64,000 nucleotides of DNA from Tupaia tana (Eukaryota; Chordata; Mammalia; Scandentia; Tupaiidae). The notes under the pieces were generated by a model that had not been told where the DNA came from, ran no database searches, and worked only from the letters and a program-made list of their open reading frames with translations. The stretch lies in assembly GCA_026018925.1 (NCBI GenBank), contig JAKSZU010000018.1, positions 31,000,452 through 31,064,451 of the forward strand, given 5' to 3'. Position numbers and translations under genes: made by a program. Shown one piece after another: positions 1 to 11,400 of the stretch (its first letter is position 1; each line of letters begins with the position of its first letter).

Positions 1-3000
1 GAGTAGTATTCCATAGAGTATATATACCACACTTTTCCAATCCATTCATCAGTTTGTGGACATTTAGATTGGTTCCATGTCTTGGCAATTGTGAATAATG
101 CTGCAATAAACATCGATGTGCAAGCACTTTTCTGACTGAGCGTTCTCCTGTCTTTTGGGTAAATACCCAGAAGTGGGATTGCTGGATCAAATGGTAGTTC
201 TATTTGTAGATCTTTGAGGAACCTCCATATTGTTCTCCACAGTGGTTGAACTAGTTTACATTCCCACCAACAGTGTAGGAGGGTTCCCTTTTCACCACAT
301 CCCTGCCAACACTTATCACTTTTTATATTCTTAATCTTTGCCATTCTGACAGGGGTTAGGTGGTATCTCATTGTAGTTTTTATCTGCATCTCCCTTATGA
401 TGAGGGATGTTGAGCATCTTCTCATATGCTTTTTGGCTGTTCGTATGTCTTCCTTAGAGAGACTTTTATTCAGCTCATTTTCCCATCTTGTAATTGGGTT
501 CATCATTTTTTTTCGCATAAGGCACTTGAGTTTCCTATGTATTCTGGTTATCAGTCCCTTGTCTGAGGCATATTTAACAAAAATATTTTCCCATTCTGAG
601 GGTTGTCGGTTCACACTTGTTACTGTGTCCTTTGCTGTGCAGAAACTTCTTAGTCTAATATAGTCCCACTTGTCTATTTTAGGGATTATTGCCTGTGCTT
701 TGGGAGTCTTATTTAAGAAGTCTTTGCCTACTCCAATGTCCCCCAGAGTTTCCCCAGCATTTTCCACCAGTAGTTTTATTGTTTGAGGTCTTAGGTTCAG
801 ATCTCTGATCCATTTTGAGTTGACTGTTGTTAATGGTGAAAGATGGGGGTTCAGTTTCATCTTTCTGCAGGTGGATACCCAGTTTTTCCAGCACCATTTA
901 CTAAAGATGTTTTCCTTTTCCCAATGGATTGACTGATGTCCTTTATCAAAGATCAGTTGGCTGTAAGCTTTGGGGGTTATTTCTGGGGTCTCTATTCTCT
1001 TCCATTGGTCCACTTGTCTGTTTTTATGCCAATACCATGCTGTTTTGATGACCACAGCTTTATAGTATATCTTGGGATCAGGGAGTGATATGCCTCCTAC
1101 TCCATTCTTCTTGCGCAGGATTGCTTTTGCAATACAAGGTCTTTTATGGTTCCAGACAAATTCTATGATTGCCTTTTCTAGATCTCTGAAGAATATCTCT
1201 GGTATTTTGATTGGAATTGCATTAAACATGTAGATTAATTTGGGTAGAATTGCCATTTTGATTATGTTAATTCTTCCAATCCAGGAGCATGGGATGTCCT
1301 TCCACATTTTTATGTCACTTTCAATGTCTCTTTTAAGATTTTCATAGTTTTCTTTATAAAGGTCTTTGACTTTCTTAGTTAGGTTTATCCCTAGGTATCT
1401 TATACACCTTGTGGCTACGGTGAAAGGGATTCCTTTCTTCAGCTCTGCTTCGTTCAACTTGTTGTTCATAAATAGAAATGCTATAGATTTTTGGATATTG
1501 ATTTTGTATCCTGCCACCTTACTGTATTCACTTATTACTTCAAGCAGTTTTTTCATGGATACCTTTGGGTCTTCTAAGTACACCATCATGTCATCTGCAA
1601 ATAAAGATATTTTCAATTCTTCTTTGCCTATTCGAATGCCTTTAATATTATTCTCTTCTCTGATTGCAATAGCTAAGACTTCCAATACTATATTAAAGAG
1701 CAGTGGAGAAAGTGGGCAGCCTTGCCTAGTACCTGTTTTCAGAGGAAAAGCTTTCAGCTTTTCCCCATTCAGTATAATGTTAGCTGTAGGTTTTTCATAG
1801 ATTGCTTTTATTGTGTTCAGAAATGACCCTTCTATACCAATCTTACTGAGAGTCTTAATCATAAAAGGATGTTGTATTTTATCAAATGCTTTCTCCGCAT
1901 CAATTGAGATGTTCATCTGGTTTTTATCTTTCTTTCTGTTAATGTGGTGTATTACATTTATGGCCTTGCGTATATTAAACCACCCTTGCATCCCTGGTAT
2001 AAAGCCTACCTGATCGTGATGAATGATCTTTGTTATATGTTGTTGGATACGATTTGCGAGTATCTTGTTGAGAATTTTCGCATCTATATTCATCAATGAT
2101 ATTGGTCTGTAGTTTTCCTTTTTTGTCATATCTTTATCTGTTTTGGGGATGAGGATGATGGAGGCTTCATAAAATGAATTTGGAAGGTTTCCTTCCTTTT
2201 GAATCTTTAGAAATAATTTTAGTAGGATAGGGGTTAACTCTTCCTTAAAAGTTTTGTAGAATTCACAAGTGAAGCCATCTGGGCCTGGGCTTTTCTTTGT
2301 TGGGAGGTTATTTATTACTGATTCAATCTCCTGGCTTGTTATGGGTCTATTCAGGTTCTCTATGTCTTCCTGATCCAACCTTGGTAGATTATGTGCATCC
2401 AGGAATTTATCCATCTCCTCCAGGTTATCTTGTTTGTTGGCGTAAAGTCGCTCATAGTATCCTCTAATGATATTTTGTATTTCTGCTATGTCTGTGGTAA
2501 TATTGCCTGTTTCATCACATATTTGATTAATCTGGTTTCTTTCTTTCTTCTTCTTAATCAGTCTAGCCAATGGTGTGTCGATCTTGTTAATCTTTTCAAA
2601 GAACCAGCTTTTGCTTTCATTTATTTTCTGTATGGTTCGTTTATTTTCTATTTCATTTATTTCTGCTCGAACCTTTATTATTTCTTTTTGCCTGGCATTT
2701 TGGGGGTTTGTTTGTTGTTGTTTTTCCAATTCTCTGAGGCATGATGATAAGTTATCTACTTGCCATCTTTCTATCCTTTTCTTATGCGCACTAATTGCTA
2801 TGAATTTCCCTCTTAAGACTGCTTTTGCTGTGTCCCATAGATTCTGGACACTTGTGCACTCATTATCATTAGTTTCCATAAATTTTTTTATTTCAGCCTT
2901 AATTTCTTCAGTAGTGAAGAAGTCATTCAGAAGTAGGTTGTTCAGTCTCCATGTGTTCGTGTATCTTTGGGGTTGTCTTGAGTTTAATTCCATCATGGTC

Positions 3001-3697
3001 AGAGAAGATGCTGGGTACAGTTTCTATGCCTTTGAATCTATAAAGGCTTGATTTATGTCCTAATATATGATCTATCTTTGAAAAGGTTCCATGTCGGGGT
3101 GAGAAAAATGTATATGTTGTGGATGTAGGGTGGAAAGTTCTATAGATATCTGTCAAGCCCATTCCATTTATAGTATCATTTAAGTCCTGTATCTCTCTAT
3201 TTATTTTCTGTCTAGAAGATCTATCTATAGGAGATAATGGGGTGTTGAGATCTCCAACAATTATAGTATTTCTCCCTATCTCTCCTTTTAGCTCCAGCAG
3301 TCTTTCCTTCACATATTTAGGTGCACCTGAGCTGGGTGCGTAGATATTTATAAGGGTTATGTCTTCTTGCTGGATTACCCCCATTTACTATTATATAATG
3401 CCCTTCTTTGTCTCTTCTTACAGTCTTTGTCTTGAAATCTATTTTGTCTGAGATCAATATCGCTACTCCAGCCTTTTTTTGTTTTCCATTTGCATGGAGT
3501 ATCTTTTTCCAGCCCTTGACTGTTAGTCTATGTATGTCTTTATCCATAAGGTGAGTTTCTTGTAGGCAACAGATAGAGGGTTTCTGTTTTCTTATCCATT
3601 CAGCCAGTCTATGTCTCTTTACTGGAGAATTTAATCCATTGACATTCAACGTAATTATCGATATTTCCGTACCTGATCCTATCATTAAGTGAGTCAT
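1..3697 (-). pseudogene. L1 ORF2 (endonuclease / reverse transcriptase), two frameshifts, C-terminal end missing
   Basis: ORF2p nicks the target DNA and reverse-transcribes the L1 RNA. The start at 3697 opens an AP-like endonuclease domain (ITLNVNGLNS, then QETH). The frame shifts near 3378-3382, in a run of five C on the plus strand, and the next frame continues the domain (INIYAPSS, GDLNTPLS, SDHDG). A second shift lies near 2955-2990. From there to position 1, about 990 codons, I found no stop. The reverse-transcriptase FADD motif is at 1590-1601 and the C-terminal CX3CX7HX4C cysteine motif at about 258-313. The missing part is short (the frame ends at YSMEYYS). The shifts could also be homopolymer assembly errors. 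Confidence 0.9.
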
Positions 3698-3746
3698 TTT
3701 CTTGGTTGCTTTTTGTTCTCATATAACTGTCTCTGATTTTTTAGCT

Positions 3747-4709
3747 TTACTGGTATAATACTCCCTTCAGAACCTCTTGAAGAGCTGGTCTGGAGTTGGT
3801 AAATTCCTTCAAATTTTGTTTATTCGAGAATGTTTTTATCTTTTTTTCCCATATGAAAGATAATTTTGCTGGGTATAGTATTCTTGGTTGAAATTGTTTT
3901 TCACTCAACACTTTTACTATGCTTCCCCATTCTTTCCTTTCCTGCATTGTTTCGGCCGAGAGATCCGATGTTAGCCTGATGGGGTGACCTTTGTAAGTAA
4001 CCTGGCGTTTCCCTCTTGCCAACTTTAGTATCTTGTCTTTATCTGTTGTTTTTGCCAGTCTGGCTATAATGTGCCTTGAAGAAGATCTTCTTGGGTTGAT
4101 TCTACCTGGGGTCCTATGTATTTCCTGGGTCTGGATACTTGAATGCCTTTCTAGATTGGGAAAGTTTTCTTCCAGGATCTCATGGAATAAATTATCTAGG
4201 CCCTTATTATTTTCTTCCTCTTCTGGAATACCAATTATCCGGATGTTGGGGCGCTTAATAGTATCCAGTATTCCTCGTATATTATCCTCATTTTTCATGG
4301 TTGTTTTCTCAATCTTCTTGATACTTTTTTCTAGGTCAGATGTTTTGTCTTCTACATTGGAGATTCGATCTTCTGCCTGGTCTAACCTACTTTTAATACT
4401 TTCAAGGGAGGTTTTGATTTCCTGTATCACATTCTTCAATCCTAAAAGTTCCATCTGGTTCTTGTTTAAGGTATCCATTTCTTCTTTCAAGTCATTGAAG
4501 GACTTCCTCATCTCCTGGAGCTCCTTGTCTCTTTTCTCTTCCATCTCAGTTAGTTTGGTCACTACAAATAATCTGAATTCCTTATCAGACATGTCCACGA
4601 CGTCCATTGTATTGACTGTGGGTGGTGTAGCTTTGATGATTTCCCTTGGGGGAGAGGCCTTTTCTTGGTTGCTCATATTTCTTGAGCCTCTGCGATTGTT
4701 CCCAGTCAT
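3747..4709 (-). CDS. L1 ORF1 protein (RNA-binding chaperone), intact
   Basis: ORF1p coats L1 RNA as a trimer and is needed for retrotransposition. The 320-residue frame is uninterrupted and close to the roughly 340 residues of human ORF1p. It has a basic N-terminus (MTGNNRRGSRN), a heptad-rich coiled coil at about residues 45-135 (LTEMEEKRDKELQEMRKS and onward), an RRM-like core (RIIGIPEEEENNKG, about 155-165) and a basic C-terminal domain with RQVTYKGHPIRLTSD. It ends in the ALQEVLKGVL motif common to L1 ORF1. ORF2 follows after a gap of about 50 bases. The plus-strand frame over the same bases is a shadow. Confidence 0.93.
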   Translation of the reverse strand: MTGNNRRGSRNMSNQEKASPPREIIKATPPTVNTMDVVDMSDKEFRLFVVTKLTEMEEKRDKELQEMRKSFNDLKEEMDTLNKNQMELLGLKNVIQEIKTSLESIKSRLDQAEDRISNVEDKTSDLEKSIKKIEKTTMKNEDNIRGILDTIKRPNIRIIGIPEEEENNKGLDNLFHEILEENFPNLERHSSIQTQEIHRTPGRINPRRSSSRHIIARLAKTTDKDKILKLARGKRQVTYKGHPIRLTSDLSAETMQERKEWGSIVKVLSEKQFQPRILYPAKLSFIWEKKIKTFSNKQNLKEFTNSRPALQEVLKGVLYQ

Positions 4710-4959
4710 CAGGTAATCTATATGTTTCTTCCTAACTGATTGTTAAAAGTTGTACAGGCTTAGAAAATTGATGATTTCCCTTATGGTTGGCCTACCTGTT
4801 GCTCACAATTACCATTAACTGTTGCCACTACCCTGGATGGCCCAAAGTCCTCACTGTCTCTAAGGAGAGGTGAGCCTTCAATTGACGGAATAAGCAACAC
4901 CCCAAAAGCAAAGAAAAACAGAATGAAAACCGCGCCGCGCGCTATTCAAATCACTACAA

Positions 4960-5450
4960 TTCAAAGAGTCCAAAGGCTAGTGGGAAAGGGTCAGAAGATG
5001 AGTGACAAGACCAGGTTGGTTGGGCCTGCAGCCTGAGTCCGCCTGGAGCCCGGAACTGCTGGCCGGCTCGATCCGGGTTGCGGGTGGGGTGGGGTGGGAG
5101 TTCGCCTTAAAGTCCCAGACAACCAACCTGGGGTCCAAGGAGGAGAAACGGTGGGGATGCGTGGAGATTCAGAAGGGTCGGGTCTGCAGCCTGAGTCCTC
5201 CTGGAGCCCGGAACTGCTGGCCGTCTCGATCCGGGTTGCAGGTGGGGTGGGGTGGGAGTTCGCCTTAAAGTCCCAGACAACCAACCTGGGGTCCAAGGAG
5301 GAGAAACGGTGCGGATGCGTGGAGATTCAGAAGGGTCGGGCCTGCAGCCTCAGTCTGCCTGGAGCCTGGAACTGCTGACCGGCTCCCTTCCTGACCATTT
5401 TAACTTCGGGACTCACCTCCCCTCTCTCAGCATGTCGGGGTGGGTATAAA
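4960..5450 (-). repeat. L1 5' UTR with 158-bp tandem monomers
   Basis: Two full units and the start of a third follow one another with a period of exactly 158 bp. The landmark CTGGAGCC occurs at 5043, 5201 and 5359. Units carry the GGTTGC(A/G)GGTGGGG and CCAACCTGGGGTCC blocks and are nearly identical. They sit upstream of ORF1 in the position of an L1 promoter. Several short frames here exist only because the unit repeats. The third unit diverges after about 5385, which marks the approximate 5' limit of the monomers. Confidence 0.85.
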
Positions 5451-5880
5451 TCGCGAATGAGTGGAGGCAAGGATGAGAGTTGAACTAGCAGGTTACATGT
5501 CAAGGGAATGCTAGTATTGAGAGAAGGCAGGGCCTCCACAGAGGTGGTCAGACAACTTGTCCATGTCCAAGAATGGGTAGCAGTCTCTGGGTGAAGAGGG
5601 AGGAGGGCCAGGGGAGGTGGATGGGAAGAAGGAGGGATGCCGCAGGGTATGGGAGACATAGTCTGGGGCATAAGATGTTTTGCTGGTGTGGGGAATGGGG
5701 CTGAGGGAGAAGCCAAAGGAAACCAAGATGGAAATCCAGATGGGAAGGTGCTGAGAATGTTAAGAAATTCTCCGGCAGAGAGTCAGCATTGCTACCATGT
5801 TTTTCAAACGTGCATTTGGTTCAGGGCTGAAAACTCCGAGGAAAATGTTTTTATTTTCTTAAAGTAGATAAAAAGGGAAA
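5451..5880. other. Intronic DNA, nothing recognised
   Basis: A G-rich stretch between the L1 5' end and an old LINE remnant. The frames on both strands lack protein-like composition. No repeat or exon could be identified. Confidence 0.5.
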
Positions 5881-6140
5881 ATATTGACAAATCCAAAGAT
5901 GAAAAATGTCCTCCACAATCCCACTACACAGGGATAGTCACTGTGGACATTCTGACATGTATTTTCTAGTGTTTTTGCTGTATCTATATATCTACTCTCT
6001 TTATCTCATTTCTTTATTAAGTCTCCTTCACCTCCTCCTTCCCTTTCTTCATTTATTTCTTCCTAATCAATCTATCTAATCTAACTGTCCACCCATATAT
6101 GGTGTTTTTTTTTTAAGGTGGCCTTGGATTGAGCCAGCTT

Positions 6141-6418
6141 TTTCTTTTTTGTTTTGTTTGTTTGTTTGTTTTGTCACAGAGCACGTACACTTGCCTGAGA
6201 GAAGGAGAGAGACAGAGGCAGAGGGAGGAAAAGTGAGAAATCATCCCCCTGAGGGAAGATTACCATGCCACAATCTTCTCCTCCATTCTCCTCCTGGGAT
6301 TTTGAGGCACACAGCACATGTACCCAGTATGATTTTCAAACCACTGAGTCTGGGAATTAAATTGGAGTCAGCCATGTGGGAGTCCAACACCTTAACAAAT
6401 ATACCACCTGCTGGCCCT
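6141..6418 (-). repeat. tRNA-derived SINE, diverged copy
   Basis: Antisense copy of the family that dominates the window. The plus strand shows a T-rich tail, the GAGAGA-rich block, TCTCCTCCATTCTCCTCCTG and the 5' end complement ACCTGCTGGCCC. It is more diverged than the young copies. Confidence 0.8.
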
Positions 6419-6425
6419 TGAGCAT

Positions 6426-6672
6426 TTTTTTCAATTGCCAGAGGTCATGTGCATTTGCCAGAAAGAGACAGAGGGATGGGGGAGAAAGCACTCCCAATGG
6501 GGCTGACATGCCATAACCCCTCTCCTCCATTTTTCCATCCTGTCAGGATTTGGAGCACACATACACACACACTTTTGTGTGTGTTTTGCAAAGTGCCAGA
6601 GCCAGGATTCTAATTGTGGGCTGCCATGTGGGATCTGGTTCCCTTAACCACAAAGCTATGGGGCTGATCCTT
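6426..6672 (-). repeat. tRNA-derived SINE, subfamily with CAATTGCCAGAG tail
   Basis: Antisense copy with a distinct tail sequence (CAATTGCCAGAG) that is also found in the SINE at 21598-21843. It lacks the CCCTATAGCAAAA end of the main subfamily, so it looks like a separate subfamily. Confidence 0.7.
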
Positions 6673-6717
6673 GGGTAGTAACTATTTTTTTTACGAAGAC
6701 TTTCTTTAACATTACAT

Positions 6718-6788
6718 TAGGTTGTCCGAGAAGTCGTGACATGTTTTTCTATGCAAAACTGTGTCATAACTTTCCTGACAACCCAATA
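6718..6788. mobile_element. MITE-A, short palindromic Tc1/mariner-type element (copy 1)
   Basis: About 70 bp flanked by TA. The inverted ends read GGTTGTCCGAGAAGTCGTGAC and its imperfect reverse complement ending TGACAACCCAA. There is no coding capacity. The size, palindrome and TA target resemble MADE1-type mariner MITEs, but the terminal sequence differs. Two further copies are at 20521-20604 and 22640-22713. Confidence 0.75.
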
Positions 6789-7316
6789 GTATGTAATATA
6801 AACATTTCCCTACACATTAAACACTCTTCTGTGATACTATCTTTTGTAATTGCATAGTCTTCCGTGGTAAGAATGAAAAATTACTCAGCCAGTGTCCTGA
6901 CATTACAATTTTCAATTTTTTCATTTTCAATTTTTACTCTTATAAATGGTATGAGCATTCTTTTGCATCTTCGTGGCCTTAAGGATCATTTTTCATGAAA
7001 TAAATTCCAAGTAATGGAAATGCTGAGTCAGAATTCATGGCTATGATTGTCAGACTGTCTTTTGATTGTTCAGATCAGTGCATTCCTCATCTTGCTCTGT
7101 CTTTAGCTCTGTGCTCTGGCTCAACCCCATTGAGGTTCTCTTGGGGAAGCCAGGCACCAGCTGAGCTTGGAAAGGAGGTCACGCCAGGTGAGAAGCCCTA
7201 GAGTCCTCAGGGAAGCAAACCAAGAAAGAGCTGTGGGTGGAGGTGACCTTGAAGAGCAAATGTGCCACTGAGCCCCTCGCCATGTGCATAAATTCTTCTC
7301 TCCGCTCCCTGCTTAG

Positions 7317-7421
7317 GTTTTATCTCCCCTGGCCAAGAACCTCTTCCACAGGGCCATTTCTGAGAGCGGCGTGGCCCTCACTCCTGTCCTGGTCAAGGAT
7401 GCCAGCAAGGACCTGGCTGAG
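7317..7421 (+). CDS. CES1: CES1 exon 6 equivalent
   Basis: Encodes 35 residues, [20 protein letters not shown] and onward, just downstream of where the nucleophile elbow lies in the fold. Acceptor CTTAG and donor GTAGGT. Phase 0 at both ends. Confidence 0.93.
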
Positions 7422-8455
7422 GTAGGTGTCACACCAGATAGCTCCCACCTCCTTCACTCTGCTCCCCTGGGGCCCTCAGGGGTCTTTCTTGCTGTGGGAT
7501 CCAGTTGACATTCTTTAAGAATCACTGAAGTGAAAATGACATGAGACTCTCCTTCAGTACAGGTTTGTTTTTACATTTTTTTTAAGAGGGAAAGAGTTTG
7601 GACCCTGGGTCAGGGGTTCTCTGTGCATCAACCTGGGCTCTTCAACAATTTGCCCTCAAATAGGCTGGACGGACTAAACTAGGGCTAAATCTACATCTCT
7701 TTTTGATTGACCCTGAAACTAAGAATTATTCTCTCTTCATTTTTTTAATGGTATTTTTTGGAGAGGTTTTTGCTATAGGGCGCGTGCGCTCACCAGACAG
7801 AGAGACAGAGAGATAGAAAGTGCACAATCACCCCCCATGGGGGATGGCCACTCCGCAATCCCTTTTCCTCCATTCTCCTCTCGGGATCTTGGGCACACAT
7901 GCACACGTGCCCGGCGTGAGTTTTAAGCCACCAGGTCCGGGACGTGAACTGCAGTTGACTACATGGGAGTCCAGCGACATAGCCATTACACTAACTGCTG
8001 GTCCCATTTTTTTAATGGTTTTTAAAATCAAAAAAAAAAGAAGGGCCAGCAGTTGGATATGTCGCTGTATTCCCATGTAGTCAACCACGGTTCGAGTCCC
8101 AGACCTGGTGGTTTAAACTCATGCCGGGCATATGTGCGTGCGTGCCCAAGATCCAAAGAGGAGAATGGAGGAGAAGGGATTGCGGCGTGGCCATCCCCCC
8201 TGGGGGGTGATTTCTCACTTTCTGTCTCTCTGTCTCTGTCTGTCTGGCGAGCACATGCGCCCTATAGCAAAAAACTCTCAAAAAAAAAAAAAAAAGAAAA
8301 GAAAAAAAAAGAAAGTGGGCTTCTGATAGCATACATCCTTCCTTCCTCCCTCCCTTCCTCCCTTCCTTTCTTCTGTCCTTTATCCTTTTTCTCTCATTAT
8401 TTCTTTTAAAGTGTATATATTTATTTATTATTTCATAAGCAAGAGAGAGAAAGAG

Positions 8456-8496
<41 letters not shown>

Positions 8497-11400
8497 TGGA
8501 TGTGGGAAAGACAGCACCCCCAAAAGAGTCTTGATGCCAAGATCCACCTCCAACCTTCAGCTGGTCCCAGATCATGGGCAAATACACGCCCCAAGTTCTC
8601 AGGGACATCTCCAGACTTAAACAGACCTTTCCCATGTGGGCCAGTCACATGAGAAATAGCATTGTGATTCTTAAAATTTTTATTTATTATTAGTTTTGTT
8701 TTGCTTTTCATTTACTATAGGGCATGTGCGCTCACCAGAGACAGAGACAGAGAGAGAGGGAAAGTGAGATAGCAAGTGGCAAGGTAAGGGACTCAAACCA
8801 CAATCGGCCACGTGGGAGTCTAGCACCCATTCCATTTTCCTGCTGCATCACCATCTGGCCGCCAGAACACCTCTCTCAGTATTGATGGAGGGAAGGGATG
8901 TTGCTCTTGAATTCTGCCGTTTGTTGCCTGTGATTTCCACAGCGAATCGCTGTCACTGCTGGCTGTAAAACCACCACCTCGGCTGTCATGGTCCACTGCC
9001 TGCGCCAGAAGACAGAGAACGAGCTCTTGGAGGCGACGCTGAAGATGGTAGGTGCATCCACCCTGCTGGCCCCTGCCCTGTAAGCCCGGGCCCTCGGTTC
9101 ATCATCCCAGCCTCCTGTCCGCTTGCCCTGGAATAAGTACTTGGGACAGCTTCTCATCTCTCAGGAGTCTCTGGATCTAAGAGGAGGATTTCAGCTTGAA
9201 TCTTTTTTTTTATTATAAAATACCTCAAATATCAAAAAAGTTTAAAAATAGCATGAGAGAAAAATGACTAAGAATCCTCTAGCTCCATCAAACCCTAATA
9301 TTTTGCCATTCTTATTTTCAGATGTATTTTTAAGAAAGTAAATATTACATAGTCCCAGGAGTTGCCACCATCCTGAATTTTGTTTTCAGAAAGGTGTCAT
9401 GATTGATCATGGTTGATTTAGAGACTGGCCCAATTTTCTAGACTTTCTCAGCCTTTGCCTCAGCTGTGATCTAGGATAAGCATCCATCTACCCATTCATC
9501 CATCCATCATCTGTCCATCCATCCACTGCTCCATCCGTCTCCTTATCTAGCCCACTACTAATCTGTCTAATTCACTGATGCCTTTCATCAATCTGGTATC
9601 AATTTATCATAAGTTTCATTCATATATTATCAACCCATCCATCATCCATACATCATCTGGCCATCATATTTTCACTCCATCATCCATCTCTCCAAAATCA
9701 ATGATCCATCCATCACCTATCTGCTAGGTGTCCTCCATCTATCTGTTATCTACCCTCTCGCCCATGTTCTATATATTGACTGACTCCAGCCATCCATTCA
9801 TCCATCCATTCATCCATCCGTCCATTCACATATGCTAAGTGTATAGCACAAGAGGTGTCAGGGAGGTGATGCAGATATAAACTGGATACAGTCCTTACTC
9901 ACAAGGAACTATCCAAGAAGAAACACACTTACATACTCAGTGGGTTAAGTGTGGTGGATATAGAGAGAAGAGAAGCATTAGTTATAACCAGTAGGGACGC
10001 TGCACAGAGGAAGTGACATTTGGGCGTTAATGGATGGCTATGGCAGTCTGTCTTCACTGGGAAGGGCAGCAGGACAAATATAGCATCCAGGGCTAATAGG
10101 AACTATTCCCATTATCAGGGAAAGGTGTGAAGGTAAGCCCCAGAGTAGCCTGGACCCTCTGGATCCTGGGCATCTGAGGATACTCCTGGACTTCCAAGAG
10201 AAGACCTCTAGCACTGTTTTCTGACTGAGTTTCCATGGGTTGAGTTTAATGTGGCCTTGGGGCTTCAGTCTTGGTTCATAAGGCTCAAATAAGGTGACCA
10301 GATATTCAAAGAATTAAAACACAACCGTTTTCTAATGCCTGGAAAGGGGCAAATATTTCAGTCATTCTCCATGTGGCATAAGAGGACACAGTTTATAAGG
10401 AAAGAATTGGTGATATGGGGAACACTCAAAGAACTTCAGTTCTCAGGACATCCTGCTGAGATTTTTCAGAGATCTGATAAAGTGCTTCAATGATTATCCG
10501 CTGCCCCTAACACACACACACACTGCTCATTGGTGGGGCTACAACCCATAATGGGTAGGGAGACCTTTGCTGGTCACTTCCCATGTATACGTCAGACCTG
10601 TTAGCTGTAGTGTAACATTATAGTTACTGCAGTTTTGGTGAACACACATCAAAGAGAAGTATGGGATGAGATAAGTTCTAGTGAGCTTGTATAGGTCAGG
10701 GCTTTCTTAAGAAAGATGAGAAAATTCATCTCAAGGTACCTTGGGCAGAAAAAGGACTATGTTGTAACAGAATTTTTAAATAACTAAAAATTCCGGAAGT
10801 AGAAAGCTTCAGGTATGGCTGGATCCAGAAGTCCATATGATATTATTGAGCTATCCCTTAGATTTACCCTCTTGTATTAGCTTTGCTCTCAGGCAGAATT
10901 GTCCCCTGTGGAGGTTAAAGACAATGACAGTACTCTAGATTTACATCTTATCTGCTTAGAAACCCTCTTGTCTAATAATTCCAGCAAACGTTTTGGAGGT
11001 AACTCTGTTGAACTGATGTGGGTCTGTGTTCATTCCTGTACTGATCTCCAGGTCACATACACGTACCCGAATTCATGGAGAAAAGTGGGGAACAGGGTCA
11101 CTCCCCATGGGAAAATCAGAGTGTTGTCGCCAGGGGAAGCAACACTCTGTGCAGGGCAGGCACAGATAGCGGGCAGTCGCTGTTCTCTCCAGAGCTCCAG
11201 CAACCCTGGCTCAGGTCCCCAAGACCTGTCCTTTTCTTGCTAGTGTCTGCCCTGCCCCTTGTCCTACATCTGCACTTGTGCTCATGCACAGCAGAGCCAG
11301 TGTCCTGCCCACTTCCTTTGGGGCCAGCCAGGGTGGCACCAGGGGAGAGAACCTGATACCCCTGGTACACAGTTCGCAAAGATAAGAGTTTCTCCCAGGA

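Larger units (their letters stand above)
1..5450 (-). mobile_element. LINE-1 retrotransposon, near full length, 3' end cut by window edge
   Basis: An autonomous non-LTR retrotransposon on the minus strand. Read from high to low coordinates it shows a 5' UTR with tandem repeats (about 4990-5450), an open ORF1 (4709-3747), a short spacer, and ORF2 (3697 down to 1) running off the window just before its C-terminal end. It lies upstream of the first visible CES1 exon and antisense to it, so it is intronic if exons 1-5 lie to the left. ORF2 has two apparent one-base frameshifts and otherwise stays open, so the copy is fairly young but probably not active. The 5' limit is approximate because I found no target-site duplication there. 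Confidence 0.93.
5885..7060 (-). mobile_element. Old L1/HAL1-type 3' fragment, antisense, split by later insertions
   Basis: At 5905-6010 and 6790-7060 the sequence follows the antisense of old mammalian LINE 3' ends (a cue like TAAATTCCAAGTAATGGAAA followed by TGCTGAGTCA). Two SINEs and a small palindromic element are inserted between the two parts. Confidence 0.55.

Noticed and set aside
4033-4716. Plus-strand frame of 227 codons
   Set aside because: Antisense shadow of the intact L1 ORF1.
5043-5400. Regularly spaced repeats that could suggest a CRISPR array
   Set aside because: The units are contiguous 158-bp monomers with no unique spacers, within an L1 in a mammalian genome.
5002-5449. 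Overlapping plus-strand frames of 65-94 codons
   Set aside because: They arise from the 158-bp tandem monomers of the L1 5' UTR and repeat the same peptide.
8043-8120. tRNA-like A and B boxes in SINE heads throughout the window
   Set aside because: No intact cloverleaf or acceptor stem; each is followed by the SINE body and A-rich tail, so these are SINE promoters and not tRNA genes.
8458-8500. Frames made of CVCVCV or HTHTHT runs here and at other GT/CA tracts
   Set aside because: Translations of dinucleotide microsatellites.
9478-9832. CATC-rich tract as a possible satellite
   Set aside because: Short, degenerate and isolated; better explained as an old tetranucleotide microsatellite.
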